Source: Bacillus sp. AFS006103 (GTDB lineage: Bacteria > Bacillota > Bacilli > Bacillales > Cytobacillaceae). Taken from it: DNA of 53,186 nucleotides. The stretch lies in the NCBI GenBank assembly GCA_002559145.1, contig NTXX01000018.1:1-53186 (forward strand), in the 5' to 3' direction. A model generated the notes under the pieces. It saw only the letters and a list, made by a program, of their open reading frames with translations. It was not told the DNA's origin and searched no databases. The translations under genes were made by a program, and so were the position numbers. Positions 8,127 through 16,579 of the stretch are shown here, piece by piece (position 1 is the stretch's first letter; each line of letters begins with the position of its first letter).

Positions 8127-9320
8127 TTAGGATGACACAGTTAATATAATGTTTCTCAATGTAAAATCATGTAGTTCCGGGTCGACGGTTACATTATTCC
8201 CGACCACCATTAAATGGGCATTGGAATCATTTGAGACGATAATAACTCCATTCTTAACGATCGTCTGGCTTCCGATGACGGCATTTTCAATCCAGGCGTT
8301 TTCTCCAACGATGGTATTTGGTAAAATGACTGCGTTCTTAATTCGTGCCCCCTTTCCTATCTTCACCCCGTTAAACACAACAGAACTTTCAATCGTACCG
8401 TATATTTCACAGCCTTCACTCAATAAACTGTGATGGACCTTTGCAGATTCATCCAAAAATAGCGGGGGCGCATTACTTTCGACGGTATGGATTCTCCATT
8501 CAGGATTCTTTAAGAAGATGTTACTTTCCCTATTCAGAAGATCTAAATTGGCATTCCAATAACTACGGACGGTGCCTACATCCTTCCAATAGTTATTGAA
8601 GTAATAGGCATATAATTCCAATCCTGCCTCTAGCATCGAAGGAATGATATCTTTGCCAAAGTCTCGATGTGTAAATTCCTTTTCCTCGTCCTGTAGCAAA
8701 TAGTCCTTTAAAACAGACCATCTAAAAATATAAATTCCCATTGATGCTACATTCGTGGTTGGATGTTCCGGCTTTTCCTCAAAACCGATAATTTTATAGC
8801 TTTCCTCATCCATTTTTATTAAACCAAAGCGACTGGCATCTTCCCAAGGAACTTCAACGACAGCAATGGTACAGTCTGCATTCGTTTCAATATGCTGCTC
8901 AAGCATTACAGAATAATCCATTTTATAGATTTGATCAGCTGATAGAATGAGGACATGTTCAGGCTTATGCTGTTCGATAAATTCAATATTTTGAAAGACA
9001 GCATGTGAAGTCCCTTCATACCATTCTACCCCGGAGCTATTGCGCTGAAAGGGCGGCAAAATGGTTAAGCCCCCATATCGATTATATAAGTTCCAATAGC
9101 TGCATGACCCGAGGTGTGAGTGCAATACATAGGGTCTATATTGCGTTAAGATTCCCACAGTCTCAATTCCGGAATTCTTACAGTTACTTAAGACAAAATC
9201 AATGATCCGGTATTTCCCGCCAAATGGGACTGCGGGTTTAACTATCGATTTTGTAAGCAGATTTAATCTTGTTCCTCTTCCGCCAGCCAATAGCAATGCA
9301 ATCCATTTTTGTTTTTTCAT
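8127..9320 (-). CDS. glgC: Glucose-1-phosphate adenylyltransferase (GlgC-type)
   Basis: A 397-aa nucleotidyltransferase with a left-handed beta-helix C-terminus. It makes ADP-glucose from glucose-1-P and ATP. Visible landmarks are LLLAGGRGTRL (8-18), KPAVPFGGKYRIIDF (about 27-41), the sugar-phosphate site FEEKP, KDVGT and hexapeptide repeats after about 290 (EIYGTIESSVVFNGVKIGKG). The frame is open 28 codons further, but the SD GAGGAGGG selects ATG 9320 (MKKQKW). Unlike the usual Bacillus glgBCDAP operon, no other glycogen gene is nearby, so this may be a second copy or a stand-alone ADP-glucose enzyme. Confidence 0.87.
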   Translation of the reverse strand: MKKQKWIALLLAGGRGTRLNLLTKSIVKPAVPFGGKYRIIDFVLSNCKNSGIETVGILTQYRPYVLHSHLGSCSYWNLYNRYGGLTILPPFQRNSSGVEWYEGTSHAVFQNIEFIEQHKPEHVLILSADQIYKMDYSVMLEQHIETNADCTIAVVEVPWEDASRFGLIKMDEESYKIIGFEEKPEHPTTNVASMGIYIFRWSVLKDYLLQDEEKEFTHRDFGKDIIPSMLEAGLELYAYYFNNYWKDVGTVRSYWNANLDLLNRESNIFLKNPEWRIHTVESNAPPLFLDESAKVHHSLLSEGCEIYGTIESSVVFNGVKIGKGARIKNAVILPNTIVGENAWIENAVIGSQTIVKNGVIIVSNDSNAHLMVVGNNVTVDPELHDFTLRNIILTVSS

Positions 9321-9524
9321 CGTTTCCCTCCTCGTAAAATTAGGCATTCGAATGAGATGATCATCGCCACTTCCTATACTCTTATTATCTCCGTTTTCTT
9401 CCATTTTTTCGGTGAACCTGTTACGGCTTTGTGAATAAAAGCAGCTTTTCTATCGACATAAAAAGTAGGCAGACTCTAGAATTGACAACATTTGTCGCAG
9501 GACCTTTTTTGCATTTTCTTATCA

Positions 9525-9580
9525 AAAAAAACCTGCCATTTTTCGACGAAGACACTCGTCGTTAAAATGGCAGGTTTTTT
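9525..9580. terminator. Bidirectional terminator between glgC and DUF438 gene
   Basis: AAAACCTGCCATTTT pairs with AAAATGGCAGGTTTT, enclosing a second hairpin (CGACGA/TCGTCG). A-rich and T-rich ends flank it on both sides. It lies just past the stop at 9586. Confidence 0.85.
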
Positions 9581-9585
9581 ATAGG

Positions 9586-10824
9586 TTATATCTCATTTAA
9601 AATCCGTTTTTCCCCTTCAATCGCTTTGATTGGATTTATATCTTGAGTGAATTCTAGAGTTCCGATGTACTTCCCGTTCTCATCGCGGACCGCAAAATAG
9701 CGAATATATACGTACTTATCCTTGAACTTTATCCAGAAATCTTCACTCTCTTTTTTGCCCGCCTTAAAGTCTGCCAGCAATTCTTCTACCACATGAACAC
9801 TTCTAGGTGGATGACAGTTTTGGACGGTACGACCAATGATAGCTTTCGTCCGGGCAAAAATCCTATCTTTTCCATGGGAAAAATAGCGAACTACATCATC
9901 TTGGTCAATGAAGGTGATATCGACCGGTAAATGGTTTAGTAGCAGTTCAAGCTGTTTTAGGGAAAGAATACCGGTTTCCATCTTAATAAAGCCTTCAGAA
10001 ATGGCCTTTTCTTCTAATGCTTTCCTTTCAGGCTTCCATTCTACAGCTGGAGCGATGAGACAAAAACCTATTTCGTCACTTTCATGGGCAATTTTCACCC
10101 ATTCATCTTCAGTTAAATTCTTCAAAGCCATTGGGAAGAGAATGTTTTCTTCTTTATAGATCATCCCGGCTACTTCTTGAATGACATAATTAAGCACCCC
10201 GACGACCGCCTTTTTGTCGCCGTGATAATGGGTTAGTTTTTGTCTGCCATCCTTAATGGCATCTCGGATGAAATCATCGATGCGCCACATATTTGTTGTT
10301 GGGCCGTAAATCCCGTATTTTTCTAAATAGGGAAAAATCAAATTTTCTTTCCGGCTATAGTGCTTGTCAATATCAAGCAAAAGATTGATATCTTCGATTA
10401 ATTTATAGATATTTTCTGTTGAATCTTCCATTACAAACTCCGCTAAGTGCACTTGAAGACTGGATGTTAACAGTTTATCTAGTTCTTGATTTTCGAGCAT
10501 AAAAGTATGAACTGGATGTCCCGGCTGGTCTTCAGGTCTTCCGTTTTGATGGGTTTCTTCTTTAATTGTTCCTTGAAAAATAACTGAATGCTGCTTGTAG
10601 ATTCGCTGGAGTTCGTCGGCAGTTATACTTCCTTCTTCTACAAAATCATGCTGCAGCTGCGTAATTTCATCGACTGTTATTTTCCCGATAAACGCGTCAA
10701 AATGCGCTTTTACTTCATCCAAGTTTCTTCCATTATGAAGATCAACAAATAGTTGTTTTAATATGCTTAAGCGTTCTGTATTTTCACTAATTAGTTGTTC
10801 ACGGTTATTAATAAATTCACTCAT
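9586..10824 (-). CDS. DUF438 - hemerythrin - PAS protein
   Basis: A 412-aa cytosolic protein. An N-terminal DUF438 region (about 5-75) is followed by a hemerythrin-like four-helix domain with His/Glu ligands (HPVHTFMLENQEL at about 103-115; DKHYSRKENLIFPYLEK; YKEENILFPMAL). A C-terminal PAS domain (about 295-405; VDITFIDQDDVVRYFSHG) includes NCHPPRSVH. The predicted role is sensing O2, NO or redox through a di-iron site. There is no output domain. ATG 10824 (MSEFINN) is chosen because AAGGAG lies 9 nt before it; the upstream GTG start is less likely. It is monocistronic. Confidence 0.82.
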   Translation of the reverse strand: MSEFINNREQLISENTERLSILKQLFVDLHNGRNLDEVKAHFDAFIGKITVDEITQLQHDFVEEGSITADELQRIYKQHSVIFQGTIKEETHQNGRPEDQPGHPVHTFMLENQELDKLLTSSLQVHLAEFVMEDSTENIYKLIEDINLLLDIDKHYSRKENLIFPYLEKYGIYGPTTNMWRIDDFIRDAIKDGRQKLTHYHGDKKAVVGVLNYVIQEVAGMIYKEENILFPMALKNLTEDEWVKIAHESDEIGFCLIAPAVEWKPERKALEEKAISEGFIKMETGILSLKQLELLLNHLPVDITFIDQDDVVRYFSHGKDRIFARTKAIIGRTVQNCHPPRSVHVVEELLADFKAGKKESEDFWIKFKDKYVYIRYFAVRDENGKYIGTLEFTQDINPIKAIEGEKRILNEI

Positions 10825-10905
10825 ATCAGGATTCTCCTTCACTGTTGCAAAATACTTTTGATATTTATTCTCATTAATAACTTAACACTTCCAAAAATGT
10901 TTGTT

Positions 10906-10921
10906 TGTGATTAACATCATT
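10906..10921 (-). promoter_or_regulatory. Weak FNR/CRP-type half-palindrome
   Basis: TGTGA-N6-TCATT lies about 82-97 bp upstream of the DUF438 start. One arm matches the Bacillus Fnr consensus TGTGA-N6-TCACA exactly; the other matches 3 of 5. The downstream hemerythrin gene makes oxygen control plausible. This is weak evidence. Confidence 0.2.
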
Positions 10922-10979
10922 AGTATCAAGGTAATTGTGAAAACTTTATGGACGATAATTCATCTCTATAACACAAAAT

Positions 10980-11006
10980 GAACAGGGAGTTGAACCTACC
11001 CTGTTC
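10980..11006 (-). terminator. Likely terminator of ABC importer operon
   Basis: An 8-bp stem GAACAGGG / CCCTGTTC with an 11-nt loop lies 30 nt past the permease stop. The minus-strand tail ATTTTG is only moderately T-rich. Confidence 0.5.
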
Positions 11007-11035
11007 TGCGCTGACCGACCGATTTATTGTTTTCA

Positions 11036-11701
11036 TCATGAAATTTCTTTTGAATCAATATCAAGCCGTCTTTCTAATTTTCTTAGTAGATATGAAAATA
11101 AAAGAACGAGAGCTAGGTAGTAGATTCCAACCACCATATAGGTTTCTAATTGACGATAATTCGAGGCCGCTTCACTTAGACCAGAACCCCATAAATCGGC
11201 CATCCCCACATACGCTACTAAGGAAGAATCCTTTAACCCAATAATAAATTGATTGCCTAACGGCGGAATGGAATATTTGAACGCCTGTGGTAATATTATT
11301 CGCCTCATGGCAAGTGGATAGGTCATTCCAAGTGACCGCGCTGCCTCCATTTGCCCTTTATCTATGGATTGAATGGAGCCGCGGAAGATCTCAGCAATAT
11401 AGGCACCGTTATGGATGGCCAAAGCTAAAGCTCCTGCCCAGAACTGCGAAAAGGTAACAACGGAAGCAATTCCAAAATAAAGGATAGCGATTTGCACAAT
11501 CAAAGGTGTACCACGTATTAATTCAATATATATAGCCGCAAGTTTATTAAGCCATTTATTTGTAGAAATCCTAAAAAAGGCCACAACGAGCCCGATAAGA
11601 GATCCAATAATAAGTGACGTAATTGTTAACCTCAAGGTAAGAAGCGCCGCGGAAATAAATATTTCGTAGGTGTCCAGGAAGATTTGAACGATGATTAACA
11701 C
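11036..11701 (-). CDS. Polar amino acid ABC transporter permease
   Basis: A 221-aa inner-membrane permease of the His/Glu/Gln/Arg/opine type, with about five membrane segments. The EAA loop is recognisable (MEAARSLGMTYPLAMRRIILPQA, about 118-140), where it docks on the ATPase. Typical family length is 215-240. The only canonical start is GTG 11701, whose SD-like GAGAGG directly abuts it, so translation may be inefficient. It is last in the ATPase-binding protein-permease operon, after a 48-bp gap that holds a repeat hairpin. A single permease gene implies a homodimeric pore. Confidence 0.9.
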   Translation of the reverse strand: MLIIVQIFLDTYEIFISAALLTLRLTITSLIIGSLIGLVVAFFRISTNKWLNKLAAIYIELIRGTPLIVQIAILYFGIASVVTFSQFWAGALALAIHNGAYIAEIFRGSIQSIDKGQMEAARSLGMTYPLAMRRIILPQAFKYSIPPLGNQFIIGLKDSSLVAYVGMADLWGSGLSEAASNYRQLETYMVVGIYYLALVLLFSYLLRKLERRLDIDSKEIS

Positions 11702-11721
11702 CCTCTCTACTATTTAGTCAA

Positions 11722-11740
11722 AAGGGTGCCTGACACCCTT
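11722..11740. repeat. GGGTGCCTGACACCC hairpin inside operon
   Basis: AAGGGTG / CACCCTT with a CCTGA loop is a member of the dispersed GGGTGTCAGGCACC repeat family. It sits in the gap between the binding-protein and permease genes, where it could lower distal expression or stabilise the upstream mRNA. Confidence 0.8.
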
Positions 11741-11749
11741 ATAAAACTC

Positions 11750-12529
11750 CTAGTCTCCTAAAATACTTCGGCCAAACCATTTTTCACTAATTTTGTCATA
11801 GGTTCCGTCCTTGATAATTTCAGCTAGGGCCTTATTTAACTTATCGAGCAATTGTTTATCTTCTTTTCTGACAGCGATCGCCTGGTCATCATGTGAAAGC
11901 GGCTCGCCAACATCCTTAATCTTTATTGCCCCGTCCTTCATTATCGGAAGCCCAACCATTTGATCCGTAATAACAGCATCTAACCTTCCTGTTGGAAGAT
12001 CCATAAGGGCCGTAATATCACTATCATATTCAACCACATTTTCCTTATCCGTGTTTTGCAGTGCCAGTTCCTTGTAAGTGCTAGCCTTGACAACCCCGAT
12101 TTTCTTCCCTTTTAGGTCCGCAACAGATTTAATCGATTGATTATCTTTTGAAACAAATATCTGCGCACCTGAACGGTAATACGTATCGGTAAAATTCACC
12201 GATTTTTTGCGTTCATCTGTCACTGTCATACTTGCTAAAATGGCATCAAATTTCTTCGCCTGCAAGCCTTGGATAAGTGTTTCCCAAGGGTTTGTAACCG
12301 CCACTGGCTTCATTCCCATTTTCTTCGCCAACGCTTCTCCAATTTCCACATCGAAACCAGCTAGCTTCCCATTCTCTTTATAATTAAACGGCTTATATAA
12401 CCCGCTCATCGCATAGGTGAATTCTTTCTTGTCACTTCCATTGCTTTTTTCTGAATTGCCACAAGCTGTCAACATGATAGAAACGAGGAACAGTGATACG
12501 AACAATCCTGCAAGCCAACCTTTTTTCAT
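11750..12529 (-). CDS. Amino acid ABC transporter substrate-binding lipoprotein
   Basis: A 259-aa extracellular lipoprotein. The signal peptide ends in LTAC (lipid-modified Cys23), followed by a family-3 solute-binding domain (FTYAMSGLYKPFNYKENGKL; LAGFDVEIGEALAKKMG; FDAILASMTVTDERKKSVNFT). This family binds polar amino acids or cystine, and the substrate is not certain. SD GGAGGG lies 7 nt before ATG 12529. It follows the ATPase gene by 17 bp. The operon order resembles glnQ-glnH-glnP more than tcyABC. No T-box or S-box leader was found. Confidence 0.92.
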   Translation of the reverse strand: MKKGWLAGLFVSLFLVSIMLTACGNSEKSNGSDKKEFTYAMSGLYKPFNYKENGKLAGFDVEIGEALAKKMGMKPVAVTNPWETLIQGLQAKKFDAILASMTVTDERKKSVNFTDTYYRSGAQIFVSKDNQSIKSVADLKGKKIGVVKASTYKELALQNTDKENVVEYDSDITALMDLPTGRLDAVITDQMVGLPIMKDGAIKIKDVGEPLSHDDQAIAVRKEDKQLLDKLNKALAEIIKDGTYDKISEKWFGRSILGD

Positions 12530-12546
12530 AGTAACCCTCCATATTT

Positions 12547-13269
12547 TTAAAGAATGCTGTTTAAAAATTGTTTAGCTTTGTTATTTTGCGGATTCACAAA
12601 GAATTCGTTTGGCGGTGCCTCTTCTAGGATCTTTCCATCCCCCATAAAAACCACCCGATCTGCTACTTCCCTAGCAAAGCCCATTTCATGTGTGACCACA
12701 ACCATCGTCATTCCTTCTTGTGCAAGTTGTTTCATAACCTGAAGAACTTCCCCCACAAGTTCTGGATCAAGCGCAGAGGTCGGCTCATCAAACAACATGA
12801 TTCTGGGTTCCATCGCAAGCGCACGAGCAATTGCTACTCGCTGTTTTTGACCACCTGAAAGATTTTTTGGATAAGCGTAGGCTTTGTCACTTATTCCTAC
12901 TTTTTCGAGTAAAGCAATGGCTTTCCGCTTGGCCAGTGCCTTGTCCATCTTTTTTACGTAAAAAGGGGCTTCCATTACATTCTCGAGTACATTCATATGA
13001 GGAAAAAGGTTGAATTGTTGAAAAACCATCCCGACCTCTTCACGAACCTTGTTAAGATTGGTAGACGTCGGAATAATCGTTTTCCCTATTAACCTTATTT
13101 CCCCCTGATCGAACATCTCGAGAAAATTAACACAGCGGAGAAGCGTACTTTTTCCGGAACCACTTGCACCAATAATGACCACTACCTCTTTTTCTGCAAC
13201 CGAAAGATCGATGCCATTTAATACAATGTTTGAACCGAAAGACTTAACAAGGTTACTAACCTGAATCAT
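12547..13269 (-). CDS. Polar amino acid ABC transporter ATPase
   Basis: A 240-aa ATP-binding subunit. Walker A is GASGSGKST (33-41), followed by the Q-loop ([17 protein letters not shown]), the signature [15 protein letters not shown], Walker [13 protein letters not shown] and the switch His (VVVTHEM). It closely matches the GlnQ/TcyC/ArtR class and should power the importer encoded downstream. ATG 13269 has SD AGGAGGG. It is the first gene of the operon. The intergenic region 13270-13470 should hold its promoter, but only a weak candidate was seen. Confidence 0.95.
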   Translation of the reverse strand: MIQVSNLVKSFGSNIVLNGIDLSVAEKEVVVIIGASGSGKSTLLRCVNFLEMFDQGEIRLIGKTIIPTSTNLNKVREEVGMVFQQFNLFPHMNVLENVMEAPFYVKKMDKALAKRKAIALLEKVGISDKAYAYPKNLSGGQKQRVAIARALAMEPRIMLFDEPTSALDPELVGEVLQVMKQLAQEGMTMVVVTHEMGFAREVADRVVFMGDGKILEEAPPNEFFVNPQNNKAKQFLNSIL

Positions 13270-13474
13270 GTCACCCTCCTTTTTGTGGCAAGATTGTTAT
13301 TTCCAAAAAGTTAAATAAGAACCTGTTGATAGTTAATCCTATTAAATGAGAAATGAATATATTCGTTCATCGAGGTTATTATTGGAAAAAGGGAGAAAAC
13401 ATAATGTAATGTCTACCTTTTTTGCAAGAAAAACTAACAATGAATTCTTACTCGCCTTAAGCTCTGTCACAATT

Positions 13475-13522
13475 TTGACATCATCTTTAATTCATGATAT
13501 ATTTATCTCGAATTAAAGATAA
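13475..13522 (+). promoter_or_regulatory. Near-consensus sigma-A promoter with MhqR-type operators
   Basis: TTGACA (13475-13480), a 17-bp spacer and TATATT (13498-13503) form a near-consensus promoter. A 20-bp palindrome TTATCTCGAATTAAAGATAA (13503-13522) covers the predicted start. It resembles the known MhqR operator (tATCT...AGATa). A second palindrome, ATCAT-N9-ATGAT (13480-13498), lies between -35 and -10. Together they also form an 11-bp inverted repeat (13483-13493 / 13510-13520). Repression relieved by quinones or catechol is inferred from the B. subtilis MhqR regulon. Confidence 0.65.
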
Positions 13523-13619
13523 ATAGTTTGAAGATAATATTTCAAAATAAATTAGAAAATACTTATAAAAAAAGCCTTTTTAATATAAGTTTTCAATAAA
13601 GGCAATTGGAGGATACACA

Positions 13620-14597
13620 ATGAATGGATTAAAAGGTATGCACCACGTAACAGCCATTACGAGCAGTGCTGAAAAAAACTACGAATTTTTCACAGAGATA
13701 TTAGGGATGCGCTTAGTTAAGAAAACCGTTAACCAAGACGATATTCAAACGTATCATTTATTTTTTGCCGATGATGTTGGCAGCGCTGGAACAGATATGA
13801 CATTTTTCGATTTTCCTGGCATCCCTAAAGGGGTTCATGGTACCAATGAAATTTCAAAGACTTCCTTCCGTGTTCCAACTGATGCGGCGATTGAATATTG
13901 GTTGAAACGCTTTGATCGTTTAGACGTTAAGCATACAGGTATTAAAGAACAATTCGGAAAAAAGACCTTGTCGTTTGTTGATTTTGATGACCAACAATAC
14001 CAATTGATTTCTGATGAAAATAATCAAGGGGTGGCACCCGGTACTCCGTGGCAAAAAGGACCGGTTCCATTAGAATATGCAATTACGGGACTAGGACCTA
14101 TCTTTGTTCGTATCGCAAATTTTGATTACTTTAAAGAAATGATGGAAAAAGTTCTTCTATTTAAAGAGATTGCACAAGAAGGTGCGTTTCATTTGTTTGA
14201 AGTGGGTGAGGGAGGTAATGGCGCTCAGGTAGTCGTCGAATATAATGCGGTTCTTCCTCAAGCACGTCAAGGCTTTGGCACGGTCCACCATGCAGCCTTC
14301 CGTGTCGACGATCGTTCTGTTTTAGAAGAATGGATTGGACATATGGAAAGCTTCGGATTCCAAACATCAGGCTTCGTCGATCGCTACTTTTTCGGATCAC
14401 TTTATACACGAGTTGCACCGCAAATTCTATTTGAGTTTGCTACAGACGGCCCAGGATTTATGGGAGATGAGCCTTACGAAACACTAGGCGAAAAATTATC
14501 ATTACCGCCGTTCTTAGAACCAAAACGGGAACAAATTGAGAAATTAGTTCGTCCGATTGATACCGTAAGAAGTACAAAAGAATTTATCAAAGAGTAA
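13620..14597 (+). CDS. Ring-cleaving dioxygenase, glyoxalase fold (MhqA/MhqO-like)
   Basis: A 325-aa two-module VOC/glyoxalase-fold protein. The candidate metal ligands are H9 (MHHVTAIT), H223 or H224 (GTVHHAAF) and E272 (ILFEFATDGPGF). B. subtilis relatives MhqA, MhqE and MhqO belong to the methylhydroquinone/catechol detoxification regulon controlled by MhqR. The operator upstream supports the same role here. SD TTGGAGG lies 7 nt before ATG 13620. The gene is single, with a terminator at 14623-14652. No mhqR, mhqN, mhqP or azoR gene is next to it. The exact ring substrate is unknown. Confidence 0.85.
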   Translation: MNGLKGMHHVTAITSSAEKNYEFFTEILGMRLVKKTVNQDDIQTYHLFFADDVGSAGTDMTFFDFPGIPKGVHGTNEISKTSFRVPTDAAIEYWLKRFDRLDVKHTGIKEQFGKKTLSFVDFDDQQYQLISDENNQGVAPGTPWQKGPVPLEYAITGLGPIFVRIANFDYFKEMMEKVLLFKEIAQEGAFHLFEVGEGGNGAQVVVEYNAVLPQARQGFGTVHHAAFRVDDRSVLEEWIGHMESFGFQTSGFVDRYFFGSLYTRVAPQILFEFATDGPGFMGDEPYETLGEKLSLPPFLEPKREQIEKLVRPIDTVRSTKEFIKE

Positions 14598-14622
14598 GCT
14601 TTGACTTAATTATATTTTGTAA

Positions 14623-14652
14623 AAAGAGCGTAGCCATTCGGCCACGCTCTTT
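14623..14652. terminator. Bidirectional terminator
   Basis: AAAGAGCGTAGCC / GGCCACGCTCTTT with an ATT(C) loop, between convergent genes. The minus direction ends in TTTTTAC. A second 13-bp inverted repeat (14661-14673 / 14686-14698) overlaps the stop of the minus-strand gene. Confidence 0.8.
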
Positions 14653-14688
14653 GTTCATTTTAACAAGATAACTTTCTATATCCTTAAG

Positions 14689-15033
14689 TTATCTTGTTAA
14701 TTCATTCCATTGTTTTTCAAAATTGATGAATGGGTCAGTTTCTTTCTCTATAATCACTTGCTTGTTTCGATTCCAGTTTTTATAGACAAGATATATCACG
14801 TAAGAAGCTCCAACACCGATAATGGCAGGAATATTATGAAGTGATGCCAAGAGGACGATCACCCCAATAATCCCTATACCAATCTTCCAACCGGTAGATT
14901 CTGCTTTCAAATACTGTTTATAGATGAAATATAGAAGCACTAGACTAACAAGCAGCGCTACCATTGGACCGATTGTAGCGAGTAGGATGATGGCTGCAAT
15001 TCCTCCAGCTACTAGTAAACCGAATTTCTTCAT
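14689..15033 (-). CDS. Small membrane protein of unknown function
   Basis: A 114-aa protein with three to four hydrophobic segments (about 5-36, 51-66 and 70-84) and a charged C-terminal tail ending DPFINFEKQWNELTR. ATG 15033 is preceded by a GAGGAAAA SD. The layout (short TM block plus an acidic/basic tail) recalls small envelope-stress proteins of the LiaI/phage-shock neighbourhood, but no pspA/liaH partner is nearby and I do not assign it there. It is monocistronic. Confidence 0.6.
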   Translation of the reverse strand: MKKFGLLVAGGIAAIILLATIGPMVALLVSLVLLYFIYKQYLKAESTGWKIGIGIIGVIVLLASLHNIPAIIGVGASYVIYLVYKNWNRNKQVIIEKETDPFINFEKQWNELTR

Positions 15034-15137
15034 TTTGTTTTCCTCCTATGTTTACCTTGATATCATCTTACCTTTTTTCTAGATTTATCATAATTGCGCC
15101 TAAGCTCGATTTTTAACTCAGTCCTAAGACGTAGAAA

Positions 15138-15176
15138 GGTCAGTCCCCCACTACCTTAAGCAGTGGAGGACTGACC
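15138..15176. repeat. GGTCAGTCC hairpin in gene-free region
   Basis: GGTCAGTCC(CC)CACT pairs with AGTG(GA)GGACTGACC around a 9-nt loop. It resembles dispersed GGGGTCAGTCC-type palindromes seen in Bacillus intergenic DNA. The surrounding 15034-15383 has no other recognisable gene. The hairpin lacks a T-run, so it is not a typical terminator. Confidence 0.6.
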
Positions 15177-15383
15177 CCCAGTAATCACGTTCCAAGCGCT
15201 CAAACCGTCCATTATGGTTACCTAAGATTGCTAAACCAGAGGACTATTTCTTTATCTTTAGGGATCACAGGTATGCATATATCCTTTAAATATATGAATA
15301 GATTAGTATATTGTTAAGAACGGGTTGCATATTAGTCTCGGCAATTGCATATCGTTTTAAGACGGGAAAAGGAGTGATCTTAT

Positions 15384-15692
15384 ATGCTTAGTATCGAAGC
15401 AAGCAAGAAAATAGAGAGTATAGCTAATCCTAAGGTCCAAAACATTGTAAGAATATGTGTGGAACAAGGATGCGTGTTCAAACCCCATTCAAGTAACCCT
15501 AAATTAGTGAATTTATTTGACCCTGTACTACGGAAAAACATCATTGGAGACATTAATCTATTAAGCGAAAGAGGATATTTCACCCTGGAAGTCGAAAATG
15601 GACGCTTCAAAACTTTTAGAAATGAAATTATGGGATTGGATATAGATCGTGCAGATTTTGAAGATAAGGTATTAAGAAGATTAAAGCGGTAG
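15384..15692 (+). CDS. Small protein of unknown function
   Basis: A 102-aa soluble, charged protein that I do not recognise. The ATG at 15384 has AAAGGAGTG about 8 nt upstream, a strong SD that supports a real gene. It starts with a helix-like segment (IEASKKIESIANPKVQNIV), contains one pair of Cys (C25, C30), and ends in DFEDKVLRRLKR. It is isolated on the plus strand between two minus-strand genes, with a weak terminator-like hairpin and T7 at about 15714-15750. Confidence 0.55.
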   Translation: MLSIEASKKIESIANPKVQNIVRICVEQGCVFKPHSSNPKLVNLFDPVLRKNIIGDINLLSERGYFTLEVENGRFKTFRNEIMGLDIDRADFEDKVLRRLKR

Positions 15693-15913
15693 TTTTCGAT
15701 GTTTTGGGAGTGGAAAGGGCGATGATTCTTTGAATTCATTGCCTTTTTTTGTGACCGATCTTCAATGGGCACTGTAAAACCTAGAACTAAATCTCATCAC
15801 TTACTTCTCTGTTTACAGTACTACATACAACTGACGATTTAACAAAAAGTTTTTTTCTTCGCATAATAAAATAATTATTTCTAGTTGTCTTAATTTTCCA
15901 TTTTTTACATTAA

Positions 15914-15942
15914 AGAATAAAAGGGCAGTGATTCATGCCCCC
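15914..15942 (-). terminator. Terminator of spore-surface cluster
   Basis: GGGCA (15923-15927) / TGCCC (15936-15940), followed on the minus strand by TTTTATTC, 11 nt past the last gene of the six-gene cluster. Confidence 0.7.
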
Positions 15943-15950
15943 CATTGAAC

Positions 15951-16532
15951 CTAATTCTCTTTTTCATTCACCAGGTTTTTCCATTCCTCATATTTGGCTG
16001 GACTCAGCCTAGATACATGATCCAAAAACTCTTTCAAGAATCCAAGTTTTTTTAATCCAGTTAACAATTTGGCAGGGACAGACCTGTCCGTAATAAATGC
16101 TCTTTTGAGGTCGATTACTTTTATTTCCCCTAGTTCATTGAAAAAAATGTGGCGAACTTCAATATCTAGTCTCGTAAAACCCACAGCTTTCATTTCATCC
16201 AGCATCGATAATATTTTTCCCACGATTTCTTCTGAAAGTTTTTTCTCTTTTCTTAGGTGATGCTTAAGATTATATCCTTTCACGAATTCCATCACTATAT
16301 AGTTTGCACCATATTCATATAATATAGGAATAATAGGTGAAGATTGTCCTAATTGCAGTGCAGCTAATTCCTTTTTTCGTGTGTCTTCATTTACAAAAAC
16401 TTTGACGCACTTCTCAGGTGTCAATTGAAAGACGGATCCATCTGCACCCTTCCCAAGCATTTTGTAGCCGCTTAGGTCTTGAATGTTTACTGTGCCTTTA
16501 TTCTTGGCCACTATTTTTTCAAAATCCTTCAT
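15951..16532 (-). CDS. Small protein kinase-like protein (YrzF-like)
   Basis: A 193-aa compact kinase-fold protein. Residues 26-35 form a glycine loop (LGKGADGSVF). K44 (CVKVF) is the candidate ATP-binding Lys, VMEFV the hinge, D123 (TRLDIEVRHIFF) the catalytic loop and D141 (VIDLKRAF) the metal-binding DFG equivalent. The fold is close to RIO/Bud32-type mini kinases and to B. subtilis YrzF, a sporulation-associated putative kinase. ATG 16532 is chosen for its AGGAGAG SD. It is last in the six-gene cluster. Substrate unknown. Confidence 0.72.
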   Translation of the reverse strand: MKDFEKIVAKNKGTVNIQDLSGYKMLGKGADGSVFQLTPEKCVKVFVNEDTRKKELAALQLGQSSPIIPILYEYGANYIVMEFVKGYNLKHHLRKEKKLSEEIVGKILSMLDEMKAVGFTRLDIEVRHIFFNELGEIKVIDLKRAFITDRSVPAKLLTGLKKLGFLKEFLDHVSRLSPAKYEEWKNLVNEKEN

Positions 16533-16579
16533 TTCTACTCTCCTTCTATTTAGATATATCTTCAAATCCGCTCAGCATT

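Noticed and set aside
13270..13470. S-box or T-box leader before the amino acid ABC operon
   Set aside because: No conserved riboswitch core or terminator in the leader. The SD follows a plain AT-rich region.
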